A stretch of 64,000 nt of DNA from Nageia nagi (Eukaryota > Pinophyta), in the NCBI GenBank assembly GCA_050084985.1, contig JBITNC010000001.1, positions 85,870,001 to 85,934,000 of the forward strand. The letters run 5' to 3'. The translations under genes were made by a program, and so were the position numbers. Shown here one piece after another: positions 46,950 to 58,805 of this stretch; position 1 is the stretch's first letter, and each line of letters starts with the position of its first letter. Below the pieces are notes generated by a model that made no database searches, was not told where the DNA came from, and saw only the letters and a list, made by a program, of their open reading frames with translations.

Positions 46950-47560
46950 AATTTCATTACATAAAGCATATGGTTTTGGATCACCAATCACTATATGAAC
47001 CTCCTCCTAAAATTTAAAATTTAATTTTCCATATACTATAGATGGGATTGCATCCATATCATGAATCCAAGGACTTCCTCGTAACAAATTATATGATACT
47101 TTTCGAATCAACCACTTGAAATTTAGTTGTAATTATCCTTACTATTGTAGTTACCATAATCATGGCTATCCCCACTAGTTTTTTAAATGAGCTATAATAT
47201 ACCCTAATCCTAAATGTAGCTTCTTATAATGGAGGGACTTCTACACCATTTTCTTTGAGTTGGATTAAAAACTTATGGGAACAAACATTAATAGCTGATC
47301 CATTATCTACTAGGGTTCTTTTGATTTCTCATCCATAAATTATAGGTGTAATATATAAATTTAAAAATTCATCAAGAAACTCTTTATTAAACTTTTTAAA
47401 TATATAAAAAGAGATAGCATCACATTCCTTAATAGCTTTAAGCTTTTCAAAGAACATAGCAGCAAACATATTTGTAGGGACTACCTCCTTTTTGAAAAAA
47501 GCATATAAGATATCCATATTTTCTTTAGATGTAGATATAAGATCATACAAACTAATATTT
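46950..47560 (-). pseudogene. E4 protease relic
   Basis: The minus-strand frame 47329-47550 (MYDLISTSKENMDILYAFFK ... NLYITPIIYG) is the segment that precedes the Tat protease. After one stop the active-site block EIKRTLVDNGSAINVC lies at about 47285-47335, with D-N-G in place of D-[ST]-G. Decayed flap residues continue to about 47000. Confidence 0.82.
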
Positions 47561-47779
47561 TACGAATTATTTTTTAATTTCTCTATCACACTATATATAT
47601 TTGGATCAGGTGGTATACTTGTTCTACAATGACTAGATTGGAATCATGCCTTGGAAATCCTCTTAGTAATCCTCCACACACCTCTTTTTCCACTAAAATT
47701 GTATTCACTATATGTTATTGATTTGCATCTCTTTGATCAATTTGATACTTTCCTAGAGAAATAATATCTAATATTGCTA

Positions 47780-48800
47780 CCTCTAATGCCTTGCAAAAAT
47801 TCATAGCATGACCCTTCTTTTGTTGAAATGTACAATAAGCATCTCATTTTCCCATAGGAACAATATCATCTTGGGCTAATTTTTGCATTGGCTGTAACAA
47901 TCCCTTTTTCATTAGATCCTTCATAATAAATCATGGTTGAATTGGAAAAGTGTACCGCATGTATTTTATAGTAGCATATCTTTGTAAATTTGGTGGAGAA
48001 GTAGGTCTATCATCCATGTGCATAATTTTTTCTTCTTTTTTTAGCATATATTCATCTATTTTCCTTGTGAAAAGTATTAGGTTCATACTTAAGCTCACCT
48101 AATTCAAGTAACAATGTATCATTTTGTAATAATTCTTGTATCAATGCTCTAAAGATAAATATTTTATTACTAGAAGCATGCAAATTAAGAATAAGTATAG
48201 TAGAATCTCTAAAGATAGCACAAATTTCAGTTTCATCCAATTTACTTAGAATTGATTGAGATAACTTTTTGAACCATAGAATGTATTTTTGTAGGGTTTC
48301 ATTACCCCCTTTCCTCATTCACATAACTTTGTAATAGTACTTTGCTTTTTAATATTATGTTTATATTGTCCAATGAATAACTTGACTAATGACCTAAAAG
48401 AATCAATTGAACCTTGAGGAAAATTATAGAACCATTGACTAGCATCACCTTTTAGACTCCTTGGGAAGAATTTTACCAATAACTTCTCATCCAACCCTAA
48501 TTTCAACAAGAATTCCTTCTAAAAGTTTATAATATGCTATTTTGGTCTTGTTTGCCACTAAACATCTCAAACTTGGAGGCCTTGTGCTTCAGTGGTAGGG
48601 GAAAATTATGTATCTCCTTAGATAAGGGTGAGATGAATACACCATCATAGTCTTTTTCATTTGGTTATGATCACTTAATATTCTCAATATTGGTAAGTCA
48701 TGTAACTATGAGAGGATCTGGTACTACCAACAAGCTACTTCTACTAGTAAATGTATCAACTTTGTTCTCCATCCTTTCCATTATACTAAGAATGTCCTTC
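47780..48800 (-). pseudogene. E4 gag relic
   Basis: The minus strand has the retrotransposon gag domain: LLVKFFPRSLKGDASQWFYN and SIDSFRSLVKLFIGQYKHNI (48315-48509), then GNETLQKYILWFKKLSQSI (48052-48318). A frameshift separates the two near 48316. A CTFQQKKGHAMNFC motif near 47790-47830 is a modified zinc knuckle. Confidence 0.9.
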
Positions 48801-48918
48801 ATAAATTGCTCCATTTGAACACTACTAGTAGTCCAAAAATAGATAAACACACCACTAATGGTGCATATCAATTACATAATTTTCACAAGACCTCACCAAG
48901 AGGGAAATATATATCAAA

Positions 48919-48936
48919 TATTCAGGTTGACCAAAA
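48919..48936 (-). other. Primer binding site of E4
   Basis: The minus strand reads TTTTGGTCAACCTGAATA beside the 5' LTR, similar to the E3 and E9 sites. Confidence 0.6.
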
Positions 48937-49563
48937 TGTAGATCCAAAATAATGCACAATTTGATATATTAAAGCACTATTTGTATACAATATTTAATTG
49001 AAGCACATATCAAAAATATGGTATCAAAAAAATAATAATAAATAATGTACCTTTATCATAATCACATAAATATGGAATAATGGAAACTAATTATTTATCA
49101 CCACAACACATTCACACAGATGCACACCACTAATAGCCTAAAGGTGCCACACCACTAGTTGTGTCAAATAAATGGATTGACGAAAGGAATGAAAGATATA
49201 TGAAAGTGAGTTAAAGTGTTTAGCATATCTATGCAAATGTGGTATTACAAAATACCATTATTGCTAATATAGATCAATCTTGTATATGTTGAAGTCTCTC
49301 TTGGTATTTTGGATTTTGTTTACATGCTCTTGTTGTGTTTCCTTTGATGTATATTTATAGCAATTTCCTTTGTCTTCTTTGATCCTTGAGATCATTGTAC
49401 ATTACATAGTTTGAGGTTTCTTTCTTGATATTTTATTTCTTTTACATTATACAATGGTCCATTACATTTATTTGGGTATATTTTAACCTCTTTTATAATA
49501 ATTATCATTGAATATCTAAAGTGAATTATTTAATAAATAATAATTTATTTCTAGGTATCTACA
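48937..49563 (-). repeat. 5' LTR of E4
   Basis: A 627-bp LTR; the plus strand starts TGTAGATCC and ends TAGGTATCTACA. A minus-strand TATA-like TATAAATA lies at about 49350. Confidence 0.94.
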
Positions 49564-49568
49564 AATAA

Positions 49569-49730
49569 CATGGTAGAATATCAGGATCTTATCCTACATT
49601 TGAAAGCTATAATACTTATTAAGGTGAAAAAGATAAAAATATTAAGTGATTCTCAACTAATCATAAAGAAAGTGTCCAAAATTTACAATACCAAGGATCA
49701 AATGTTGCAACCATACAAGGAATGGTTGAG
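49569..49730 (+). pseudogene. E1 second RNase H, right part
   Basis: The E1 frame resumes directly after E4 with MVEYQDLILHLKAI, VKKIKILSDSQLIIKKV and TKDQMLQPYKEWL. These match residues after CTNN in the Tat second RNase H, with the catalytic Glu and Asp retained. Confidence 0.92.
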
Positions 49731-50089
49731 AATCTTCTCATGTATTTCTTTGAGTATTAGATTGGCAACATCCCAAGAGACAACAATAGGTATGTTGATG
49801 TTATGGCTAGTGTTGCATCCCTTGCCCTTATCAACATTGAATATGAGCAAACCATCCTCATGATTAAAAACATTGGTAAGCCTTCTCATGAGTGTCATTT
49901 CCAAAATTTCATTGAAGGTATTTTTTAGCTACATGTGTCAATGCATGTGAATGGTATCAAGATATCTTTAGTTATCTTAAAAATGGTATTTTCCCTACTG
50001 AATTTGATCATAATGCTAGAATTAACTTAAGAATATAGCTATAAAATATGTCATTATTGGTGATTTTTTGTATAGAAATTCTTTTGAAG
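49731..50089 (+). pseudogene. E1 segment between second RNase H and integrase
   Basis: Short fragments in several frames (for example DVMASVASLALI-like residues near 49800) fit the linker that Tat elements have here. No domain can be assigned. Confidence 0.5.
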
Positions 50090-50760
50090 GTACTCATTTT
50101 AGATGTCTCATGCGAAATGAAATAGATATGGCTCTTCATCAAGCTCATGATGGTCTCTATGGTAGTCATTTTAATGGTAAAATTATTTATAAAATATTGC
50201 TTATACTTGGTTATTTTTTGCCTACTATGCTTTAAAATTGTGAAATGCATATTAGAAAGTGTGAGCAATGTCAAAAGAATGCTAGGAGTCAACCTTCTTC
50301 CCATGATTTGCATTCTATTGTATCTCCTTGGCCATTTTTTATTTTTGCACTTGATTTTATTGGCAAGATTAACCCTATTTCAAGAGATGAACATAAGTTT
50401 ATCATTATAGCTACAAAATACTTCACTACATGGGTAGAGGCCATACCTATGAAGTCCATAAAAGAAGGTAAAATTGTTGATTTTCTTGTTGAATATATCA
50501 TATCTAGATATGGTGTTCCTTCCATATTGTTTATGGATAACAGTCCAAGCCTTAAAGGTAATGAAATTAAAGATTTTTGTGCTAAATATCACATTGAAAA
50601 GAAGTTATCTTATCCTTATTATCCTAAAGGAAATGGTCAAGCCTAAGAATCTAACAAAGATATCAAAAGTATCTTATCCAAAACTATAGCAAAGTATGGT
50701 AAATATTGGCATGTGTAACTCTTTTATGCACTATAGGTGTATAGGAACAATATTATAACT
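50090..50760 (+). pseudogene. E1 integrase relic
   Basis: The frame 50245-50646 contains the end of the HHCC zinc domain (MHIRKCEQCQKNA) and the core: FFIFALDFIGKINPISRDEH with the first catalytic Asp, EAIPMKSIKEGKIVDFL, RYGVPSILFMDNSPSLKGNE with the second, and YYPKGNGQA, a stop, then ESNK with the third catalytic Glu. Upstream zinc-domain residues (HDGLYGSHFNGKI) are near 50145. Confidence 0.92.
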
Positions 50761-50999
50761 TCTATAGCTACCACTCCCTTTTTCCTAATATATGGAGATG
50801 AAGTTATTATCCCATTAGAACTATAGATCCCATCCCTTTGTGTATCATTATATGGTCTCATTCTTGATGAAGATAGGTATAAGTATAGGTTAGCCCAACT
50901 AGAGGTCCTAGATGAGAAGAAGATAAAATTTCTAGAACACCTTTGTGCCTATCACTCCCATAACAAATGAGCATATAGCAAGAATATTATCCCTAAAGA

Positions 51000-51262
51000 T
51001 TTCAAGGTAGGTTACCTTGTCTTGAAAGAGAATCTTTCCAACACTAGGGTGCTTGAAAATGAAAAGAAAGGTAAGTTTGAACCTAATTGGATTGGTCCTT
51101 ATATTGTCATTACTAATTATGTAAAAGGTGCATATAAATTATCTACAATTGAAGGTAAAGAGGAATGTAATCCAATCAATTTCATCCATCTAAAAATTTT
51201 TATGTCCAATATCTCTTTTTCATGCAAATATATCTTTTTACATTTTTTAATACTAACATTAT
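51000..51262 (+). pseudogene. E1 integrase C-terminal domain
   Basis: NEKKGKFEPNWIGPYIVITN, GAYKLSTIEGKEE and NPINFIHLKIF match the GKFEPNWEGPY and K-x-Y end of Tat/Athila integrases. A decayed linker of about 240 bp separates it from the core. Confidence 0.9.
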
Positions 51263-51955
51263 AGGTTAAGCATATACATATCCCAATGCTATGACATTCC
51301 TAGTGCCATTATTACATTCAGAACATGTCCATGATCAAGTAAACAAATGAAGAGGTATCATTTCCATTTCTTATCTCTCTCTTATTAACATATGCATTTA
51401 TCATATATCTTTCTTGTCAATCTTATCACTTTATGCCTTTGTAAGGAAGGGTCATTCTTATAAAAATCCATGAAAACATGGTAGCTTGGGGAAATGAAGC
51501 TAGTCACTCTCATCATCTGACTACTTTGTAAGGAAGGTTCATTGTTGTTAACAAATCCATGGCTACATGGTGGCTTGGAAATCCAAGTTGGTCCCCATGA
51601 ATTGATTATCTTTCTTTAATCCTGTATGATAAGTCACCAAGACTAGGTTTGTAATTATTATCACTTATCTTATAACTTATCATGTCTATATTTGAGATAT
51701 CTTATATACAAAATATTTTTTGTCTAAGATCTTTGCAAGTTCCATGATTCTTTACCTTGTATTTCTCTTATGATGAGAGTACCATCATGTCACAACCAAG
51801 TCAAAGAGGGGGCATAACATAGCTAGAAAATTGGGGCATCTAAAGTTGCCACCATGTGACACCTCATCAAGGAGTACTCTTTTACTATTATTTTTTCTTG
51901 AATATACTTTGAGTTATGTTTTGATTTCCTTTGCTCAAAGCATCAAATCATATTC
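51263..51955. other. E1 3' untranslated region
   Basis: No coding. Two diverged copies of a ~90-bp unit (around TTTGTAAGGAAGGGTCATT at 51437 and TTTGTAAGGAAGGTTCATT at 51525) are visible. Confidence 0.65.
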
Positions 51956-51968
51956 AAAGTGGGCCATA
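51956..51968 (+). other. Polypurine tract of E1
   Basis: CAAAGTGGGCCATA-like sequence just before the 3' LTR; compare AAAGTGGGGAA in E3. Confidence 0.75.
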
Positions 51969-52695
51969 TATTAACACCTAAAAAGGAATTTTAATTTAAT
52001 TAAAATATCCTTTTTTTAGTTATTAGAAATGATTTATTTAATTTATTAAATAAAAATCTTTATCTATGTGCACTCTCATCTACCTTGGTGTTTTATAGTA
52101 ACAGGTGGGTCATCCTCATAATAAGCCCAAGGAGGAGCCTTGGAACTCTACCTATTGCCTATAAAGGTGGAAGGGTGTGCATGATCATTGATAGGATGTG
52201 ATATTATATTATCCTATATCTTTAATTGGTGGTAACTACTAGTGTCATTATTGATCGGTGTTTCTTAACACCACCTATCAATTTTGGAAATTATTAAACT
52301 TTGAGCTATACATCTTAACAATATTTCATATCTCTACACATGATATTTTGTGGAACAAAGGTTTGATGATGAAACCAAGCTTGAGGTGAGGCTAAAATGG
52401 AAAGGTAGTTAAGCATCATCATTGGCTTCCCAGCATCATCACTAGGTTGAAGTTGGATTTGCAGCTCCATTATATGGAGAGGCTCATCATTCATCTTCTT
52501 TCATTATTATATCACCTTTGATCATTGTCACAATTAAATTATAGGTTTGTATCTTTTATTTTCCAATTTTGATAGGTTAAGGTCAATTTGATTACTATTA
52601 TTATGGATCCATAAATTTGTAGTTAATTGGTTAATTGAATATTCTATAAATAAATCTAATTTAATAATTAATTTTATTATATTTTGGTTATAACA
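51969..52695 (+). repeat. 3' LTR of E1
   Basis: Starts TATTAACACCTAAAAAGG (TG changed to TA), ends GGTTATAACA. It is the partner of 19744-20460. Confidence 0.95.
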
Positions 52696-52700
52696 AGAAG

Positions 52701-52960
52701 TATAATTATTAGAGACTAAATAGGTATGAGAGCTAGAGATAAATAATTAAGAACCATATATAGAAGAAGTATAAGCACTAGATACTAAAGAGGCATGAGT
52801 TCTAAAGACAAATAACTAGGCACCAAAAAAAGAAGAAGCATGGATGCTGGAGAATAATTACTAAGAAATAAAAAATGAATAAGTGTGAATATTAGGATAG
52901 ATTATTAAGCACCATTAAAGAGGAATAATTGGGCACCAAAATTTATTCATAGTTAATGAA
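52701..52960. repeat. ~66-bp degenerate tandem repeat at the right flank of E1
   Basis: About four units containing AGAAGTATAAGCACTAGAGA- and AATAACTAAGCACCAAA-like blocks. Similar blocks lie left of E1 at about 19660-19743, so the array existed before E1 inserted. Confidence 0.65.
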
Positions 52961-53892
52961 CAAGCTACCAATCTAAGATATTTGAATGACTAGAAATACA
53001 AGTTCACCTTATCATATTAAAGTTGATATTTAGGGTCACTAATTGACTAGAAGATACATAATAATATGATTCAAAAAAATGAGAATTGATAGTTAGATAC
53101 ACTTTTCAAGATAGAAAATATTTTTAGATATGAATCATTACAATAAGTGCATATCAAGTAGTTAAGATAGTTAATTATTTAGGAAATTTGTATAGTGTAC
53201 AAAAGAGAATTTAGGAGATATTTTAGCATAAGTTGTTATCATATTGTTCATAGATACTTCTTAAAATGTTTAAGAAGTTATTAGGTAAATAAATATCAAG
53301 TATTAAGTGTGAATCAGAGTTGATTCTACATTATAAGAAGTTGAGAATTAATTAAAGGTTTAAGTTAATTTCCATCTTTTGAGTTAGCTATAAAGCTATT
53401 AGGTAAACAAAGGCCTCACTCAAACTATTATAAGTCCCTTTCATTTTCCTTCATTTTATTTTTCTTATTATTTATTATATAAGTTGTTTTGAATTTATTT
53501 ATGTTAATTAATTTCAAATTTAGCATTTACTTCAATATTACTTATTATTTAGTTAATGATTATTCATATGTAGTCAACATTTGCTTCAATGTTACTTGCT
53601 TTGAAAAGTTAAAAATCATAACTATTGAGATAGATTTTCTATTGCAAACTTCATAAGAAAAATGAATTAGATTTATTTACTAAGTGATATGCATAAAATC
53701 TATTGAATAGGAATCCTAATTCTCATTCGAAGATTAGAATATTCCTCTTAGAAAAATTTATGAGAAGAATAAAACTTCTGAATTGGAATACCAACTCATT
53801 TGAGCTAGGTACCTAAGTGTAATACAATGTGAAAGGATCATCATAAGAAATAATACTAAATCATAATAATTAAATGGTGAATTGAGCCCTCA
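52961..53892. other. Possible 5' LTR end of E6
   Basis: No gene. A CA at 53891-53892 followed by a primer-site-like sequence suggests that the right part of this stretch is the end of the E6 5' LTR. The left border is not resolved. Confidence 0.4.
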
Positions 53893-53896
53893 CCGA

Positions 53897-53917
53897 TTTT
53901 GTCATCATTTTTGGGGA
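53897..53917 (+). other. Primer binding site of E6, tRNA-Asp type
   Basis: TTTTGTCATCATTTTTGGGG followed by AACT aligns with the Athila/Tat-type site TTTTGGCGCCGTTGCCGGGG; most differences are transitions at C or G. Confidence 0.65.
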
Positions 53918-54840
53918 ACTACATGGTATTAATTAAAACTATTTTTAGGAATTCTCAAGATAGGATTATTTTGAGTACCATTTAATATTTTCATAAATAA
54001 TAAGAAATAAAATAACATTTTACATGATCCTACTAATTAGATACTTATACTTACTAAGTATTAAGAAATCTTCACTGCTCAACTACAACTTAGTGCTCAT
54101 AGCCTACACATTTAATAATGGATCTCAGCTTTGTATTTCTTTTATTTTAATGAGTGGAATTGTGCAACTATCTATGTTGAAATTATTGATAAAAATATTT
54201 GATAATTATGTTAGTTTTGAATTCAAGTGTGTTAAAAATTTTGTTTTTATTAGGATGTATGAATAGGGATTGAAACAAAAGGGCAAGATTTATAATTAAT
54301 GGAGGTGGAAATAAAGGAGGATGAATTGCACTAAAAAAAATCATCCAAGATAGAAACACCTAGTTCAAGTTAAAGTAGTAGTGCATGGGATAAAATAATT
54401 AAATAAAGAAACATTATTAATCAAATCTAGTCAATTGAAATTGTAAATCATCCATAGGACCAAATAGAAGAAAATATACTAGCAATTTGGATGGTTGAAT
54501 CATTTGAGGAAATTGTAGGGTACAATTCTAAAACAAAATTGGTTGAAGAAGGATGTGATAGAAAGGAAGATCCAAAAGTTGAAAATACATCAATCTAGCC
54601 CCTAAACTTATATGTTTTGGTCAAATAAATGATATCATCCATCATATACCACTTTGAAAAATATTAGCTTCCTCTTTTGAAGCATCTTAATCTAGAATCA
54701 ATATCCCAATAAACCTAAAATAGAGTGAGACTTATTTCAAAGAAAAAATTAGAAAAAGTATCCTTAAATTATATTACCAAAAATTCTTAAACATTGGTAA
54801 AAAACCATCAAGTTTCATAGTATATACCAACCCACTTAAA
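53918..54840. other. E6 leader region
   Basis: No supported gene. An 80-codon hydrophobic frame at 54024-54266 is unrelated to gag and probably chance. Confidence 0.5.
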
Positions 54841-55760
54841 TTTAGAAACATGTTAGGTGGTTTAGATTCTACTGTAGGAGGAGGTATAAGAGGTGAAGGC
54901 ACAAATACTCAAAATGAAAATCTTAACAAAGATTTTACATATCATATCAAGCTTAATCCAATTGTAAATGTTCCCAAGAAATATATTTCACCATAAATGT
55001 AGCCAAAATTTTAAGGGATTTTAACTAAGGATCTTGATCAGTTCTTATTTAAATTCAACATATTATGCAATTTTCATGATTATAAGTTAGAAAACCAAAA
55101 GTTGAATCTTTTCTCATACAATATGAAATATAATGCAATGATATGGTTTATGGGATTTCCTCCACATTCCATCACAACATGGGTAGAAATTAAAATAATT
55201 ATTTTGGAAAAATATCAAGAATAATGTAGGATTAAGGATAGGAAAGATGAGTTATTCTAAATAAGATAAGAAGAGATATAGAACCTTGAATATTATTTGG
55301 ATAGGTTTTAATTTGTATGAAAGAGATGTGAAATGTAAAACTATTGATCATAAATTCACTAAAACCATGTTTTTAAGAGGAATGTAGGTTTTTTCATTAG
55401 ATGTCCTGAACCTAATGGGAAAAGGAAACATTAACAAGTTAGATCTTGATAAAATCATAGAATTATGTAGGAATTACTAAAGGATAAGAATTCCAATAAG
55501 AAAAGTCAACATTCATAAACAATCCACCATATTCAATGAGTTCATTGAAGAACTTATTAATTTCAAAACTGATATTTTGTATGGGTTAAATTAGATGAAA
55601 GGAGCAGTAGAAAAAGAAAAACAATCTCAAATTCATTAATAGTGCATTATCTAAGATTTAAGAAGAAATAGGCATTGCATGAATCCCTCATAATAAAATT
55701 ATCATCTATAATTCATGTGATGGAAGTCATTTTATAGATGAATGTGAGTATTTACTAGTA
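54841..55760 (+). pseudogene. E6 gag relic
   Basis: The plus strand reads DLDQFLFKFNILCNFHDY, QKLNLFSYNMKYNAMIWFMG and ITTWVEIKIIILEKYQEYC between about 55030 and 55230, a clear retrotransposon gag core. A decayed zinc knuckle (NSCDGSHFIDECEY) is near 55710-55750. Stops and shifts are frequent. Confidence 0.85.
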
Positions 55761-56089
55761 GATCAATTATCTATAGTAAATCCTATAGAAGAGGTAAACT
55801 ATACAAGGACAAGGATGAATAATAGTTTTCACATGTATATTAGAATCCAAATAACCTTAGGACATCACATACAGACTAGTGGAATATGTCATATCCACCA
55901 TAGTTAATGCATTATAATACTCCTTGAATGAAAAAAATGGATTTCTCATAATATACATGATAGAATCAGTAATGGGGATTATCCACCTCTTATTGGAACC
56001 AAAATAAATCAAATAAAGAAAATTAGAATTTAAATAACAAATAAATGTAGAGGAAATTAAGGTGCTACACCTAAATCTACTAATACATT
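55761..56089. other. E6 gag-protease spacer
   Basis: Nothing recognisable; a minus-strand frame at 55857-56138 is a shadow. Confidence 0.5.
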
Positions 56090-56400
56090 TTGGATTTTGT
56101 ATTAGTAGATTTAGGGGTAGCAATAAATGTGATGACAATGTACATGTCTAAAAGATTAGTCTTGTATAACATATTTCCTACTTCAACTATCTTAAAAATG
56201 GAAAATCAATAAGTAGCTACACTAGAAGGTATAGTGGAAGATATTCAAATAACTATGGATTTTTAGAATTACCCAATATATTTCTTTATTTTAAAAATAA
56301 ATATGTAACACACTAGTTATTGTTTAGTCTTGGGAAGTCCATGGTTAACTACTACAACTACATTTATAGACTATTGATTCGTACAAATGATCATTTTTGA
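56090..56400 (+). pseudogene. E6 protease relic
   Basis: FVLVDLGVAINVMT at about 56095-56140 corresponds to the aspartic protease active site (family L-D-x-G-[AS]-x-I-N), with D-L-G in place of D-[ST]-G. YCLVLGSPWLTTTTTFIDY near 56320 is the family's LILGRPWL block. Confidence 0.8.
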
Positions 56401-57040
56401 TGGAAAAAATTCAAAAACATAGTCCTTGCACCCCTACTTAGCCTTATCTTGACTATCAAGGATATTTGTGAGTTGATGAACTAGAATTTGATGAACAAGA
56501 TACTTTGGAGCATTAGCTATTATAACCATCAAGGAACATATTGAAGAACTAGAGGAAATACTTGAGTTATCAGATATAGATCAATAACATGAAGAAGATG
56601 AGATAAATGAATAGTCACCAATAATAAGCTTACAATATGTTGTAACATTCCATATGATGAACAACCTCACATTTTATAATTATTTAAATCTCTTAACTCA
56701 TATAATTTGAAAAGGAGAAGCATTTACATAGAGAACAAATGTATATCATTTTTTATTTCTACATTATTTTACACTTAATTCTCTAACATAACTTCTATAA
56801 TAAGGTAGTTTGACCAACTAAGGGATAAAAATAATTAAGGTTTTGCTAGGAAAAACTCTTAACATTAATAACTAACTAATATTGTATGAAGAGGAATAAG
56901 TGTTCAAGGTTTTGAGGTCACATACTAAGAATTTGGATGGGCATATTCAGATATGAAAGATATTCACCTTGAAATTTGTACTCACCATATCTATGCTAAT
57001 AATTCAAAGCTTATTTTCCAACCACCTAGAATAGTAAACC
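56401..57040. other. E6 protease-polymerase spacer
   Basis: Mostly unreadable. Acidic residues (EELEEILELSD-like near 56545) suggest a normal linker. Confidence 0.45.
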
Positions 57041-57720
57041 CAAGCCTAAGATATATTGTGAAAATAAAAATTGAAAACATATTGAAGGTAGGATTTATTT
57101 ATGTAATCTTTGTTAATTAATGGGTTTCACCTTTGGTTATCATTTCTAATAAATATGGAAAATAACAAGTCTATTTGAATTACAAAGAGTTGAGTAAATC
57201 AACACATAAAGACCATTTTCTACTACCATTCATTGACCAGGTACTAGATACGCTTGTTGGTAAGAAATTCTTTTCATTTATTGATGAATTTAAGGATTAA
57301 AATCATATTCAAATTGGTAAAGAGAATTAGGATAAAACTACATTTACAAGTACATGGGGTACTTTTGCTTATAAATTCCTTCCATTTATTTTATATAATG
57401 CACCTACAATTTTTCAAAGACTTGCTTAGTAATTTTTGTTGACTTGACTAAAAATTATGTGAAGTTTATATGGATGACCTTATAGTCCATGGAAATACAT
57501 TTGGGGAAGCATTGAATCAAATGTAAAGCACATATTTTATCTCTTATATATGAAAAGTTCTTTATGCTTATGAAGAAAGGCATTATTTTTTGCCACCATA
57601 TTTAAGCATAGGAAATTAAGGTAGATCCAAATAAATTTAAAATCATCAAGCAATTTCTAAGTCCATAAAATCATACTGATGTAAGAATATTTCTTAGGTA
57701 TATTTTTTATTATATAATGT
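57041..57720 (+). pseudogene. E6 reverse transcriptase relic
   Basis: The plus strand has VGFIYVIF, VSPLVIISNKYGK, VYLNYKELSKSTHKDHFLLP and FIDQVLDTLVGKKFFSFIDE, then TTFTSTWGTFAYKFLPF. The catalytic YMDD lies near 57467-57478 (VYMDDLIVHGNTFGEALN) in a shifted frame. The later thumb region is heavily decayed. Confidence 0.9.
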
Positions 57721-58340
57721 TCATTCAAAACTTTAACAATATTGTAGCCCCTTTCTTCTCTCTACTTCAAAAAGATAGTAAGTTCAAATGGACAACATAA
57801 TGTGAGTCAACCTTCCAAATAATTAAGGAGAAGATGGTGACTACTCTTATTTTTAGAGGACCAAATAGAGAGTTTTATTTCACATGCATACTAATACATT
57901 AAATACTACAATTAGAGTAGTGTTAGGATAGGAATATCATAATAAGTCCCACTATGTAATTTATTATATTAGTAAAAATCTAGTGGGGGTTAAAAAGAAC
58001 TATATTAAAATAGAAAAGGAATTTTTAGTTGTGTTGTATGCTATCAACAACTTTAGACACTACATTACTATATTTTAGGTATTTGTACATATTTATCATG
58101 CAACCATTAAGTATTTAATGAATAAACTATTGGAAAGTGGAAGAATCATGAGATGGTTATTAGTACTACAAGAATTTAATATGACTATTATTGATAAACC
58201 TAGAAAGGAAAATGTCATGCTAGAATTTTTATCAAGATTGAATATTTTTAACAATGATGAATTAGTGGAGGATTCTTTTCTAGATGAAAAATTATTTGCA
58301 ATATCAATTCAATCACTTGGTTTATATATGTTGTTAATTA
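57721..58340 (+). pseudogene. E6 RNase H relic
   Basis: Readable parts are FKWTT, TLIFRGPNREFYFTC and, in the open stretch 58118-58351, MNKLLESGRIMRWLLVLQEF, NMTIIDKPRKENVMLEFLSR and VEDSFLDEKLFAIS. These are the usual RNase H end and connection to integrase of this gypsy group. Confidence 0.9.
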
Positions 58341-58379
58341 TCTCATGCTAGGAAAAATTGTTATACACTTTTTCTTCAA

Positions 58380-58805
58380 AATAGAAGAAAATTCATATTA
58401 GACAAATTGTATCATTCAAATGGGTGAATGGGTTATTAATCAAGTGTGGACCTGATCACATCCTTAATATATGTATCTAAAGAGGTGGAGTATTTAATTT
58501 TCTCTAAGACTATCATTATGATCCTAAAAGAGGATATTATTTTGAGAAGAGAACAATCCATAAATTTTTGGGAGCAGGTTACTACTAGTCGTCTCTTTAA
58601 TAAAGATGATGAAAGGTATGTGCAATAATATAACCAATGTCAATTAATGGGAAAACCTATAGCCACCACATAGATTCCATTAAAACCCTAATGTGTATTA
58701 GATCCCTTTAAGCAATGGATAATTGATTTTGTTGGACCAATAAGTGCTCAATCATAAGGTAAAAAGAATATATTGGTTTGTATTAACTATGCTACAAAAT
58801 TATAA
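58380..58805 (+). pseudogene. E6 integrase, left part
   Basis: SKEVEYLIFSKT and INFWEQVTTSRLFNKDDERY belong to the zinc-binding N terminus, followed by YNQCQLMGKPIATT. The core begins with WIIDFVGPISAQS, which has the first catalytic Asp, and NILVCINYATK. The frame is lost just after this, where the family continues with W-V-E-A-K-A-L. Confidence 0.88.

Larger units (their letters stand above)
38427..49563 (-). mobile_element. E4: Tat-type Ty3/gypsy element
   Basis: LTRs at the two ends are flanked by a perfect AATAA duplication (38422-38426 and 49564-49568). Removing E5 leaves about 8.6 kb. The minus strand reads gag, protease, reverse transcriptase, RNase H, second RNase H and integrase. 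It lies antisense within the second RNase H of E1, which continues in frame on both sides. Stops and shifts break every gene. Confidence 0.95.
19744..52695 (+). mobile_element. E1: Tat-type Ty3/gypsy element, interrupted twice
   Basis: Two LTRs 31 kb apart (19744-20460 and 51969-52695) are flanked by a perfect 5-bp duplication AGAAG (19739-19743 and 52696-52700). Removing the inserted E2 and E4 with one duplication copy each leaves about 8.6 kb. This reads gag, protease, reverse transcriptase, RNase H, a second RNase H and integrase, in that order and on one strand. The second RNase H between RNase H and integrase is the hallmark of the Tat lineage. All genes are broken by stops. The host frame resumes exactly across both insertion points, which confirms the nesting. 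Confidence 0.96.

Noticed and set aside
54024-54266. Hydrophobic 80-codon frame that looks like a membrane protein
   Set aside because: AT-rich DNA yields Leu/Ile/Phe/Tyr-rich chance frames; it sits in the E6 leader with no related motif.
55857-56138. 93-codon minus-strand frame
   Set aside because: It overlaps the E6 protease relic on the plus strand and has no motif of its own.
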